Source: an uncultured Eubacteriales bacterium
GTDB taxonomy: Bacteria; Bacillota; Clostridia; Oscillospirales; CAG-272
NCBI GenBank assembly: GCA_934447715.1
Contig: CAKSER010000002.1
Coordinates: 1-64,000, forward strand
Direction of reading: 5' to 3'
DNA length: 64,000 bases
This document shows positions 1-7,369 of the stretch, piece after piece. How positions within the stretch are numbered: the first letter of the stretch is position 1; every line of letters begins with the position of its first letter. The notes beneath the pieces were generated by a model. It did not search any database. It was not told where the DNA came from and was given only the letters and a program-made list of their open reading frames with translations. A program made the translations under genes and the position numbers.

Positions 1-104
1 TTTCTTCCATAACATTCTCATGTTACTTCTGGTGCTTCTTATCTCTATTGTTCAATTTTCAAGGATCAAATCTTTTTGTTCGCCTTTCTGCAGGCGACTT
101 GAGT
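1..104 (-). promoter_or_regulatory. Leader of an rRNA operon (16S outside window)
   Basis: Read on the minus strand, the segment after the second rrn promoter contains CCTTGAAAATTGAACA (about 49-64), a motif typical of Firmicutes rRNA leaders and spacers and linked to antitermination and RNase III processing. Transcription runs off the left edge, so the 16S gene should lie just outside. The rRNA itself is not visible, so the assignment rests on the leader motif plus two very strong promoters. Confidence 0.72.
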
Positions 105-133
105 ATTATATCACGCAGTCTTGATTTTGTCAA
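105..133 (-). promoter_or_regulatory. rrn promoter P2, perfect consensus
   Basis: On the minus strand TTGACA (133-128) is followed by a 17-base spacer and TATAAT (110-105), preceded by TG (extended -10, GTGATATAAT). It is an exact housekeeping sigma consensus and drives the leader running off the left edge. Confidence 0.85.
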
Positions 134-225
134 CCCTTATTTTGCATTTTTTAGCAATTTTTTATTGACTTTTTTCAATCCATACGCGGCTTACTTCGCG
201 GATTATTTCTGCTGAAGTGATATAG

Positions 226-255
226 ATTATATCACAGCATGTTGCCGCTTGTCAA
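226..255 (-). promoter_or_regulatory. rrn promoter P1, tandem and upstream of P2
   Basis: Minus-strand TTGACA (255-250), 18-base spacer and TATAAT (231-226), again with GTGATATAAT. It lies about 120 bp upstream of P2 in the same orientation. Tandem strong promoters are characteristic of rRNA operons. Confidence 0.82.
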
Positions 256-305
256 CCCTTTTTTCACTTTTTTGAATATTTTATTTCCTATTTTTTTCCG
301 ATTAA

Positions 306-716
306 TTACATACCCTTATCATAGCGACAGGGTGCGTCAAAAAAGTGTGCAAGATCAATTGTCATCTCGCCGTTATCGGCTCTGAAGCCTATCTTTTTCA
401 GCAGATCGGTATTCAAATCGCATCCGCACCTGAAAATATCAAAGCCGCAGTCACGGAAAAGGAAGCTCATAACCGCCCTTCCCATTATAATCATTGCCTC
501 TTCGTCATCGACACCCGGCATTTGCGCAACACTTTCCAGCTTAGGGTCTTTTTCTATCGAAAACTGCAGGATTCCGAGATAGCGTTTTATCGTTTCGCCG
601 CAATCGTCGCTTTCAGCAGCAAAATATGCCATAAAGTCATCATTATATTCTATTCCTGCCTTTTCGCAAAGGCATCTCTGAAGATTTTTATCCATTATCG
701 GCTTGATATACAGCAT
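306..716 (-). CDS. Hypothetical protein, 136 aa
   Basis: Small cytoplasmic protein with no signal peptide or membrane segment. I do not recognise the family with certainty. The C-terminal part (a stretch with MGRAVMSFLFRDCGF, then LLKKIGF) resembles short acetyltransferase-like hypothetical proteins of Clostridia, but no acetyl-CoA binding motif is clear. The start is placed at the ATG at 716 because AGGGGGTG lies about five bases upstream; a longer in-frame form starting at 767 lacks a ribosome site. It follows hydA in the same direction, separated by a strong hairpin, and may be read as the last gene of that operon. Confidence 0.6.
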   Translation of the reverse strand: MLYIKPIMDKNLQRCLCEKAGIEYNDDFMAYFAAESDDCGETIKRYLGILQFSIEKDPKLESVAQMPGVDDEEAMIIMGRAVMSFLFRDCGFDIFRCGCDLNTDLLKKIGFRADNGEMTIDLAHFFDAPCRYDKGM

Positions 717-740
717 CCGGATCACCCCCTTGGATTTTGA

Positions 741-781
741 AAGCGGTGCCGAGAGCAATCCCGACACCGCTTCCTTTTTTT
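741..781 (+). terminator. Strong hairpin with T-run on the plus strand
   Basis: Fourteen-base stem (741-754 with 759-772, two G-T pairs), four-base loop, then CC and seven T (775-781). The T-run makes it a plus-strand terminator, although no plus-strand gene lies upstream. On the minus strand it sits between hydA and the next small gene, with only a weak T tract. Confidence 0.6.
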
Positions 782-787
782 AAGGTC

Positions 788-2539
788 TCAGAAATTATAT
801 TTCTTTCTTGCAGTGTAGCTTGTGTGGAGAAGCTTATGCGCCTTATGTCCTCCGAAGCCGTCAAAGAACTCGCCATACAGAGTCTTGATGATCGGGGATT
901 CGTGAGATTTTCTGAGCGCGGACGCTTTGTCCTGATCGTACAGCGCCTTAGCTCTTACCGCCTTCAGATCTATCTCGTCACGAACGCGCTGGGGCTGGAT
1001 AGGCTGTCCGCCTCCGTTTACACATCCGCCGGGGCAACCCATGATCTCGACAAATGTCCAGTCACAGTCGCCGCTCTTCATTTTGTCCATAACAACCTTG
1101 GCAGCTGCCGCACCGCTTGCAACAGCAACCTTGACATCAAGATCGCCCATCTTATATGTAGCTTCCTTGAGTCCCTGTGTTCCGCGGACCTCTTTATATT
1201 CGATATTATCGTTATCCTTTCCGGTAATCCAGTCGTTGGCTGTTCTGAGTGCAGCCTCCATAACTCCTCCGGTTGCTCCGAAGATAACAGCTGCACCACT
1301 GTCCTCTCCGAGCGGATTGTCATATTCCTCATCGGCAAGCTCGGTAAATCTGATTCCGGCTCTGTCGATCATTCTGCCAAGCTCTCTTGTTGTAATTGCG
1401 ATATCAACATCCGGAACTCCGGCGCCGTTTTCATCATCTCTTCCGATCTCGAACTTCTTTGCGGTACACGGCATTACCGATACGTTTACAATGCTTTCCG
1501 GATCCCACCCCATTTTCTCTGCATAGTATGTCTTGATTACCGCGCCTGTCATCTGCTGCGGAGATTTGCAGGAGGAAAGATGTTTCAGCATATCCGGATA
1601 ATAATACTCGCAGAACTTGACCCATCCGGGCGAGCAGGAGGTGATCATCGGAAGTGTTCCTCCGTTTTTCACGCGCTCAATAAGCTCATTCGCCTCCTCT
1701 ACGATAGTAAGGTCGGCTCCGAAGTTTGTATCGAATATCTTTTCAACGCCGAGTCTTCTGATAGCAGCAACCATCTTGCCTTCGACATTTGTTCCGATAG
1801 GCATTCCGAAGCACTCACCGAGTGTCGCTCTTACAGCCGGAGCGGTCTGGAATATTACATGCTTATCCGGATCGCCGAGCGCTTCCCAGATCTTTGCGGT
1901 ATCATCCTTTTCAACAAGCGCGCCCGTCGGACAGACAACTGTGCACTGTCCGCAGGAAATGCAGGGAACGTCGTTAAGCTTAAGTCTGAACGCCGATCCG
2001 ATATTGGTATCAATTCCGCGGTCGTTTGCGCCGATTACGCCGACATACTGCTCATTGCAGGCAGCAATACAGCGGCGGCAGAGAATACATTTATTATTAT
2101 CTCTTACAAGGTGCGGCGAGGAATCGTCTATTTCATAATGCGGCTTGAAGCCCTCAAATGTGCTTTCCTCAACACCGTACTCACGGCAAAGCTTCTGAAG
2201 CTCGCAGTTTGTGGATCTTACGCAGGAAAGGCACTTCTTTTCATGTGTGGAGAGCATAAGCTCGAGTGTGGTTTTTCTTGCCTTCTGGATCTTTGCGGAA
2301 TTGGTGAGAACCTCCATTCCCTCGCTTGCCGGGTAAACGCAGGAGGTTACTATTCTGAAGCCTCTTCCCTCGTTTGCCTCGACAACGCAGATACGACAGG
2401 CACCGATTTCGTTCTTTTCCTTCATAAAGCAAAGAGTAGGGATCTCGACTCCGCATGCACGGGCAGCCTCAAGAACGGTAGAACCCTTTGGTACGCTTAC
2501 AGCAATACCGTTGATTTTTACATTTATCATGTTTTCCAT
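788..2539 (-). CDS. hydA: [FeFe] hydrogenase catalytic subunit, NADH-linked trimeric type
   Basis: Catalyses reversible H2 formation; in the trimeric HydABC/Hnd family it works with the NuoF-like and NuoE-like subunits encoded just upstream, usually coupling NADH and ferredoxin to protons. The 583 residues show an N-terminal [2Fe-2S] domain (Cys about 37, 48, 51, 67), a His-Cys3 [4Fe-4S] motif near 98-117 (HEKKCLSC), two ferredoxin-type clusters (CILCRRC and CISCGQC) and the H-cluster motifs TSCSPGW, MPCTAKK and MGCPGGCVNGGG. Domain order and length fit the group A3 type. It is the last gene of hydC-hydB-hydA, 20 bases after hydB. No signal peptide, so cytoplasmic. Whether the complex bifurcates cannot be read from sequence alone. 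Confidence 0.95.
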   Translation of the reverse strand: MENMINVKINGIAVSVPKGSTVLEAARACGVEIPTLCFMKEKNEIGACRICVVEANEGRGFRIVTSCVYPASEGMEVLTNSAKIQKARKTTLELMLSTHEKKCLSCVRSTNCELQKLCREYGVEESTFEGFKPHYEIDDSSPHLVRDNNKCILCRRCIAACNEQYVGVIGANDRGIDTNIGSAFRLKLNDVPCISCGQCTVVCPTGALVEKDDTAKIWEALGDPDKHVIFQTAPAVRATLGECFGMPIGTNVEGKMVAAIRRLGVEKIFDTNFGADLTIVEEANELIERVKNGGTLPMITSCSPGWVKFCEYYYPDMLKHLSSCKSPQQMTGAVIKTYYAEKMGWDPESIVNVSVMPCTAKKFEIGRDDENGAGVPDVDIAITTRELGRMIDRAGIRFTELADEEYDNPLGEDSGAAVIFGATGGVMEAALRTANDWITGKDNDNIEYKEVRGTQGLKEATYKMGDLDVKVAVASGAAAAKVVMDKMKSGDCDWTFVEIMGCPGGCVNGGGQPIQPQRVRDEIDLKAVRAKALYDQDKASALRKSHESPIIKTLYGEFFDGFGGHKAHKLLHTSYTARKKYNF

Positions 2540-2559
2540 TAATTTCGCCCTCTCCTTCC

Positions 2560-4470
2560 TTATTTCTTGGAAATTGCCTTAAATTTGCAGTTTGTCATAC
2601 AAGCGCTGCACTTTACGCACTTGCTCGGTTCGATCTCGTAGGACGGGAGTCTGTGACCGGGTGCGATATAGTCTGTCTTATGAATTGTATCAGCAGGGCA
2701 GTTCTTTGCGCACATTCCGCATCCGATACATTTTTCCTTATCGATTGTAAAGGTGAGCAGATGCTTGCAGACGCCTGCAGGACATTTCTTGTCAACAACA
2801 TGTGCGACATATTCATCTCTGAAGAACTTAAGAGTAGACAGTACCGGGTTCGGAGCCGTCTGACCGAGCGCGCAGAGAGAGTTTGCCTTTATGTAGTAGC
2901 AAAGCTCTTCGAGCTTATCTATATCCTCAAGTGTTCCGTTTCCGTTTGTGATCTTGTCGAGCATTTCAAGAAGTCTCTTGATTCCGACGCGGCAGGGTGT
3001 GCACTTTCCGCAGGATTCGTCGACCGTGAACTCAAGGAAGAACTTTGCCATGTCGACCATACAGGTATCCTCGTCCATGACGATAAGTCCGCCGGAGCCC
3101 ATCATGCAGCCCATTGCAACAAGGTTATCATAGTCGACAGGGGTATCCATAAGGCTTGCCGGAATACATCCGCCGGACGGGCCTCCGGTCTGGGCAGCCT
3201 TGAACTTCTTTCCGTTAGGAATGCCGCCTCCGATTTCCTCGATAATCTCTCTTAATGTTGTTCCCATCGGGATTTCAACAAGTCCGGTGTGATTGATCTT
3301 TCCGCCGAGGGCAAATACCTTTGTTCCCTTGGACTTTTCCGTTCCCATCGATGCAAACCAGTCTGCGCCGCGGAGGATGATCTGAGGGATATTTGCAAAT
3401 GTTTCAACGTTGTTTTCAACCGTCGGAGACTCATAAAGTCCCTTGACTGCCGGATATGGCGGTCTGGGTCTCGGTTCGCCTCTGTTACCCTCAATAGAGG
3501 TCATCAGAGCCGTTTCCTCTCCGCAGACGAACGCGCCTGCGCCGAGTCTGATCTCAACGTCGAAATCAAAATCGCTTCCGAAAAGGTTCTTTCCGAGAAG
3601 TCCTGCTTCTCTTGCCTCGTCGATTGCAATCTGAAGTCTTCTTACCGCAATCGGGTACTCTGCTCTTACATATACAAAGCCCTTTGTAGCACCTACGGCA
3701 TATCCGGCAATTGCCATTGCCTCGATTATGCAGTGCGGATCTCCTTCAAGAACCGATCTGTCCATAAATGCGCCGGGGTCGCCCTCGTCGGCGTTACAGA
3801 CAACATACTTCTGCGGTGCCTTGTTCGGGGCGCAGAGAGCCCATTTGCGTCCTGTCGGGAAGCCCGCGCCTCCTCTGCCTCTGAGTCCCGAGTCGCTTAC
3901 AACCTTGATTACCTCTTCCGGAGTGTATTCGGTAAGACATTTTGCAAGAGCCTGATATCCGTCGCGTGCGATATACTCGTCAAGACATTCGGGATCGATT
4001 ACTCCGCAGTTTCTTAAAGCAACGCGAAGTTGCTTTTTATAGAAATCCGTCTGATTATATTTCTTTATCGAGCCGTCATCGGCTACCGTCTCCTTGTAAA
4101 GCAGTTCCTTTACAGGGCTTCCGCCGACAAAGTGCTCTTTTACGATCTGAGGAATCTCTTCCACCTTGACCGTCGAATAGAAGCATCCCTCGGGATATAC
4201 TATCATAATCGGGCCGAGTGCGCAAAGACCGAAGCAGCCGGTTCTGATAACCTTGATATCGTTTTCCAGACCGTTTGCCTTTATTTCTTCATTGAGCTTT
4301 TCAATTATCTTTTCGCTGTTAGAGGATGTGCATCCGGTACCGCCACACACAAGGACATTACGCTTATATTCCGAATTTGCGGCATTAAGCACTTCTTTTC
4401 CCATACGAAGAACAACAGAGGAAATCGAAGCCTGTTTTTCAGCCTGCAAATCAGCTACTGACTTTATCAT
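2560..4470 (-). CDS. hydB: Hydrogenase NADH-binding beta subunit (NuoF-like)
   Basis: Flavoprotein subunit that binds NAD(H) and FMN and passes electrons to HydA. The 636 residues contain a thioredoxin-like [2Fe-2S] domain (CGGTGC near 42-47, CFGLC further on), a NuoF core with the glycine-rich NADH/FMN motif GRGGAGFPTG, NADEGDPGA, a [4Fe-4S] site ESCGKCTPCR, and two C-terminal ferredoxin clusters (CIGCGMC and CVKCSAC). The N-terminal and C-terminal Fe-S additions distinguish HydB/HndC from complex I NuoF. GGAG precedes the ATG at 4470. In bifurcating HydABC this is where the flavin sits; that role is inferred here. Confidence 0.95.
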   Translation of the reverse strand: MIKSVADLQAEKQASISSVVLRMGKEVLNAANSEYKRNVLVCGGTGCTSSNSEKIIEKLNEEIKANGLENDIKVIRTGCFGLCALGPIMIVYPEGCFYSTVKVEEIPQIVKEHFVGGSPVKELLYKETVADDGSIKKYNQTDFYKKQLRVALRNCGVIDPECLDEYIARDGYQALAKCLTEYTPEEVIKVVSDSGLRGRGGAGFPTGRKWALCAPNKAPQKYVVCNADEGDPGAFMDRSVLEGDPHCIIEAMAIAGYAVGATKGFVYVRAEYPIAVRRLQIAIDEAREAGLLGKNLFGSDFDFDVEIRLGAGAFVCGEETALMTSIEGNRGEPRPRPPYPAVKGLYESPTVENNVETFANIPQIILRGADWFASMGTEKSKGTKVFALGGKINHTGLVEIPMGTTLREIIEEIGGGIPNGKKFKAAQTGGPSGGCIPASLMDTPVDYDNLVAMGCMMGSGGLIVMDEDTCMVDMAKFFLEFTVDESCGKCTPCRVGIKRLLEMLDKITNGNGTLEDIDKLEELCYYIKANSLCALGQTAPNPVLSTLKFFRDEYVAHVVDKKCPAGVCKHLLTFTIDKEKCIGCGMCAKNCPADTIHKTDYIAPGHRLPSYEIEPSKCVKCSACMTNCKFKAISKK

Positions 4471-4508
4471 GTACTTTCTCCTTTATTCAACAATTTTCTG
4501 ACTTTTAA

Positions 4509-5006
4509 TTATTTGCCGTACTTGGCAAGAATAGTATCAACGTCCTTTTCGGAGAGGCGGCCGTATACCTCCTCGTTTACCGTAAGGACAGGAGCAAGTC
4601 CGCAGGCTCCTATGCAGCGGCAGCTTGTAAGAGAAAACTTGCCGTCAGGGGTGCATTCGTCCGCCCCGATGCCGAGCTTTTCCGAAAGACGGTCAAAAAT
4701 AAGTCCCGAACCCTTTACATAGCAGGCTGTTCCGAGACAGACCGAAATATTATTCTCACCCTTGGGAGAAAGGGAAAACTGTGCGTAGAATGTCGACACG
4801 CCGTATACCTTTTCAAGCGGCACGTCCATTCCCTCCGCGATCATGTTCTGAACCTCGATCGGAAGGTACTCGTAGATATTCTGCGCTTCCTGCATCACCG
4901 CCATAAGACGGCTTTTGTCATGCTTATTTTCAGCAATGACCCTTTGGAGCTTCTCATACTGCTCTTCAGTACCCTTGAACGGGAGATTACTGATTTTCTT
5001 TTGCAT
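4509..5006 (-). CDS. hydC: Hydrogenase gamma subunit (NuoE-like, thioredoxin-fold [2Fe-2S])
   Basis: First gene of the hydrogenase operon. 165 residues of the NuoE/HndA family: a helical N-terminus and a thioredoxin-fold [2Fe-2S] domain with CLGTACY and later CRCIGACG. It transfers electrons between HydB and the other clusters. The start at 5006 has AAGGAGG nine bases upstream; the nearby ATG at 5010 is out of frame. A good promoter lies at 5102-5130, leaving a leader of about 90 bases. Confidence 0.94.
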   Translation of the reverse strand: MQKKISNLPFKGTEEQYEKLQRVIAENKHDKSRLMAVMQEAQNIYEYLPIEVQNMIAEGMDVPLEKVYGVSTFYAQFSLSPKGENNISVCLGTACYVKGSGLIFDRLSEKLGIGADECTPDGKFSLTSCRCIGACGLAPVLTVNEEVYGRLSEKDVDTILAKYGK

Positions 5007-5101
5007 GCATCAAATCCTCCTTAATAATTCAATAATTCGTTTCTTTAATTTTTATGCCGGTTATATATGAAATTACAATAATATCCGAACATGCTTATAG
5101 G

Positions 5102-5130
5102 ATTATATCATACCGATTATCAATATGCAA
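5102..5130 (-). promoter_or_regulatory. Promoter of hydCBA
   Basis: Minus-strand TTGCAT (5130-5125), 17-base spacer, TATAAT (5107-5102) in the extended form ATGATATAAT. It is the only good promoter seen upstream of hydC. I found no clear Rex-type inverted repeat around it. Confidence 0.72.
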
Positions 5131-5300
5131 TACCTTTTGACCGTTTTTGAGTCAAAAAATATCGATTATGTACTAAATGTTTGTGTTAGCTGTAGTAATT
5201 TTATGTTTATTTGATGAACAAAAGGATTTTCTGCCGATTATTAACGCCGATTCTGCAGCGGCTTGCAGCCTGGCTCGCATGGATATTCGGCAAAATGCGC
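5131..5300. other. Gene-free spacer upstream of the hyd promoter
   Basis: Between the hydCBA promoter and the rex terminator I see no convincing gene; short open frames here have no ribosome sites or recognisable products. The stretch 5338-5500 after rex is likewise empty apart from GC-rich inverted pieces. Confidence 0.5.
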
Positions 5301-5337
5301 AAAAAAGATCCGCAGGAGCTTTTATTCCTGCGGATCT
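5301..5337 (-). terminator. Terminator of rex (flanked on both sides)
   Basis: Perfect 12-base stem (5306-5317 with 5326-5337), eight-base loop. On the minus strand it is followed by six T (complement of A at 5301-5306), which ends rex. T-rich sequence on the other flank would let it also work on the plus strand. Confidence 0.82.
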
Positions 5338-5500
5338 GATTTTTTCGTTTTTTAATTGCTTGCTCTTGATTTTATGCGGCATACGTTTATAGCCTGCGGC
5401 ATTGACACGCCACACCGCAATTGCCACCCTACGGTTTTTTCGTCACGGCTTGTCACCCCGACTTTTTACCGCCGGCTTGCTATCCACCGGCTTGCCGCCG

Positions 5501-6139
5501 TCATTCAGCCCCGGAGAGCTTTTTTTCAAGATGCTTTGAAAGCACCGCGAGCGAGGATGCCATATTTTCGTTCTGGACAAGAACCCCCTGCGGAACCTTG
5601 AGAAGAATCGGGGCAAAGTTCCAGATTGCAAGTATTCCGCATGAAACCAGAATATCGCAAACCGACTGCGCCTCGGATGCCGGCACCGTAATTATCGCAA
5701 TCTTTGCCGAGATTTCCTTGCAGATCTCGCCGATTCTGCTAATATCATATATCGGCTTGCCGGAAACCTCTCCGTTCTGACCGTCAACAAGGTCAAAGCC
5801 GGCAACAATGTTGAGCCCGTATGCGCGAAAGCCTGCATAGGAAATGAGCGCTCTGCCGAGATTTCCCACTCCGACAATAATCGCATCGACCTGATTGCTG
5901 TAGCCTAAGTACTCTTCAATATCCTCTATAAGCTCTGGGGTAGCATATCCAATCTTCGGTCTGCCTCTGCTTGAGACCATCGACAGATCCTTGCGCACCT
6001 GCACGTCATTAAGACCCAGCGCCTCCGCAATTCCCGTCGCCGAGATAAATTGATGATCCTTTTTTAAATCAAGTGTTTTCAGGAAGCTTAAATACAGCGG
6101 AAGACGTTGAAGAGTCTGTTTTGAAATAGATCTTTCCAT
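5501..6139 (-). CDS. rex: Redox-sensing transcriptional repressor Rex
   Basis: Homodimeric repressor that senses the NADH/NAD+ ratio; NADH releases it from DNA, switching on fermentative and NADH-reoxidising genes. The 212 residues show the Rex N-terminal winged helix (SKQTLQRLPLYLSFL, then LGLNDVQVRKDLS) and a Rossmann NAD domain with GVGNLGRAL. Length is normal. It has its own terminator and lies between the hydrogenase operon and the LysR/Flx-Hdr region, so both are likely targets, but I could not find a convincing operator. The start has only a weak ribosome site; it was chosen because the first residues align with known Rex proteins. Confidence 0.95.
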   Translation of the reverse strand: MERSISKQTLQRLPLYLSFLKTLDLKKDHQFISATGIAEALGLNDVQVRKDLSMVSSRGRPKIGYATPELIEDIEEYLGYSNQVDAIIVGVGNLGRALISYAGFRAYGLNIVAGFDLVDGQNGEVSGKPIYDISRIGEICKEISAKIAIITVPASEAQSVCDILVSCGILAIWNFAPILLKVPQGVLVQNENMASSLAVLSKHLEKKLSGAE

Positions 6140-6280
6140 TATTATATTATCTAATTGTTCGCCTTTCGTCTAATTTCTCGCTTTTCGTATAAATTATCTT
6201 GCCTTTTTACTTGCCCTTCCGAATAGTTCAAAATACTTCGGAATAATCCTAAGCAATTCAAATAATCCGACCATGGGCTG

Positions 6281-7219
6281 TTATTCGATGCCGAATTCGA
6301 CCTCGTCTCTTGCCTCGTAGAGCTTTGAAAGAAAGGTTTTGTCCAGCTCCGAAAGCTTATAGTCCTGTCTGTATATCAGAAGCTCCGAGCCCTTCACGTT
6401 CCTTCCGGAAAGCCTTTTCTGCGCAAGACCGTATCTTTCGAGCGCTCCGTGCGGAATAGGCGAATCGGATGAAACGGCGTTTTCTGTCATCGAGAGCATT
6501 TCGAACTTACAGCACCTGTCATATACCAGTATTCTGTTTTTCATCTTTCCGAGCGAACCTGCGCTCGGCTTCCTTTCGACAAGCGAAAGGTACGGCACAC
6601 GCGAGTCGCCGTAGGACACCTTCGGATACGCTGAAAGATCGTCTCTTGTGACCTCGTCCTTTTCAAAAAGCGGATGGCCCTTCGATGCGATCATGAATTC
6701 GTCGTATTCCCAGATCGTTACGCTTTTAAGCGACTTCCCTGCAAGGTAATCCGCAAAATACTGGGCGTACTGGTTCCGATACCTGATTATTCCGAGTCTG
6801 TATCTTCCGTTTGCGACATCGTTTATCGTTTTAAGCGAGCTTGTCTGAACAAAATCAACCGAAATTTCCTTTGTCCTGTCAAGACCTGCAATAAACCTGC
6901 TCATCCCGTCCGCGGTATATGCCGCTCTTGTCGCCGATATGCTGAATCTCTGGCACTTCGGATCTTCGGGATCCGACAGGGTCATCATCCTGTCGACCTC
7001 GTCAAGAACATTCTGTGCGTTCTTTAAGAATTCCGCACCTGCCTCGGTAGGAACAACACCCTTCGGCGTCCGCTTGAAAATCGTAATACCGAGCGTTTCC
7101 TCAAGCTCCTTTACCGCCTTGCTCAGATTCGGCTGCGACATAAATAGATTGTCCGCCGCCTGAGTTATCGAGCCGGTTCTGGCGATTTCAACGGCATATC
7201 TGAAGTGCATTGTATTCAT
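6281..7219 (-). CDS. LysR-family transcriptional regulator
   Basis: 312 residues. The N-terminal winged helix-turn-helix is typical (ARTGSITQAADNLFMSQPNLS, then LEETLGITIFKRT), followed by a periplasmic-binding-protein-like effector domain. The start at 7219 is preferred because AGGAGAG is eight bases away; the ATG at 7225 is only two bases from it. It has its own promoter (7300-7328), and a 13-base inverted repeat flanks the promoter and start, suggesting autoregulation. It lies just downstream of the exchanger and the Frd-Flx-Hdr run on the same strand, so it may sense a dicarboxylate and control that run; effector unknown. Confidence 0.9.
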   Translation of the reverse strand: MNTMHFRYAVEIARTGSITQAADNLFMSQPNLSKAVKELEETLGITIFKRTPKGVVPTEAGAEFLKNAQNVLDEVDRMMTLSDPEDPKCQRFSISATRAAYTADGMSRFIAGLDRTKEISVDFVQTSSLKTINDVANGRYRLGIIRYRNQYAQYFADYLAGKSLKSVTIWEYDEFMIASKGHPLFEKDEVTRDDLSAYPKVSYGDSRVPYLSLVERKPSAGSLGKMKNRILVYDRCCKFEMLSMTENAVSSDSPIPHGALERYGLAQKRLSGRNVKGSELLIYRQDYKLSELDKTFLSKLYEARDEVEFGIE

Positions 7220-7231
7220 AATCATCTCTCC

Positions 7232-7327
7232 TGACAGATCATTTACCGATCAATTAACGCTCATCTGTTAAACTATCGTCTTAAGCTGAGGCTGTATCAA
7301 TTTTACCACCGGCAAAATGATCTGTCA
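7232..7327. repeat. 13-base inverted repeat around the lysR promoter
   Basis: TGACAGATCATTT at 7232-7244 and its exact complement at 7315-7327, 70 bases apart. One arm covers the -35 box of the lysR promoter, the other overlaps the ribosome site. The spacing would fit two dimers of a looping LysR regulator. Confidence 0.6.
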
Positions 7328-7328
7328 A
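7300..7328 (-). promoter_or_regulatory. Promoter of the lysR gene
   Basis: Minus-strand TTGACA (7328-7323), 17-base spacer, TAAAAT (7305-7300). The leader to the start at 7219 is about 75 bases. Confidence 0.7.
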
Positions 7329-7369
7329 GATACCGTCACGGACGGATGACCGTGATGTATGTCCGTTTG

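Noticed and set aside
737..2542. A 601-residue open frame on the plus strand antisense to hydA
   Set aside because: The minus strand encodes a fully matched [FeFe] hydrogenase; the antisense frame has no recognisable domain, an odd composition and no ribosome site.
5007..5130. A Rex operator at hydCBA
   Set aside because: I looked for TTGTTAA/TTGTGA-type inverted repeats here and upstream of rex, hdrB, fumC and the mdh-like gene; only single half-sites were seen.
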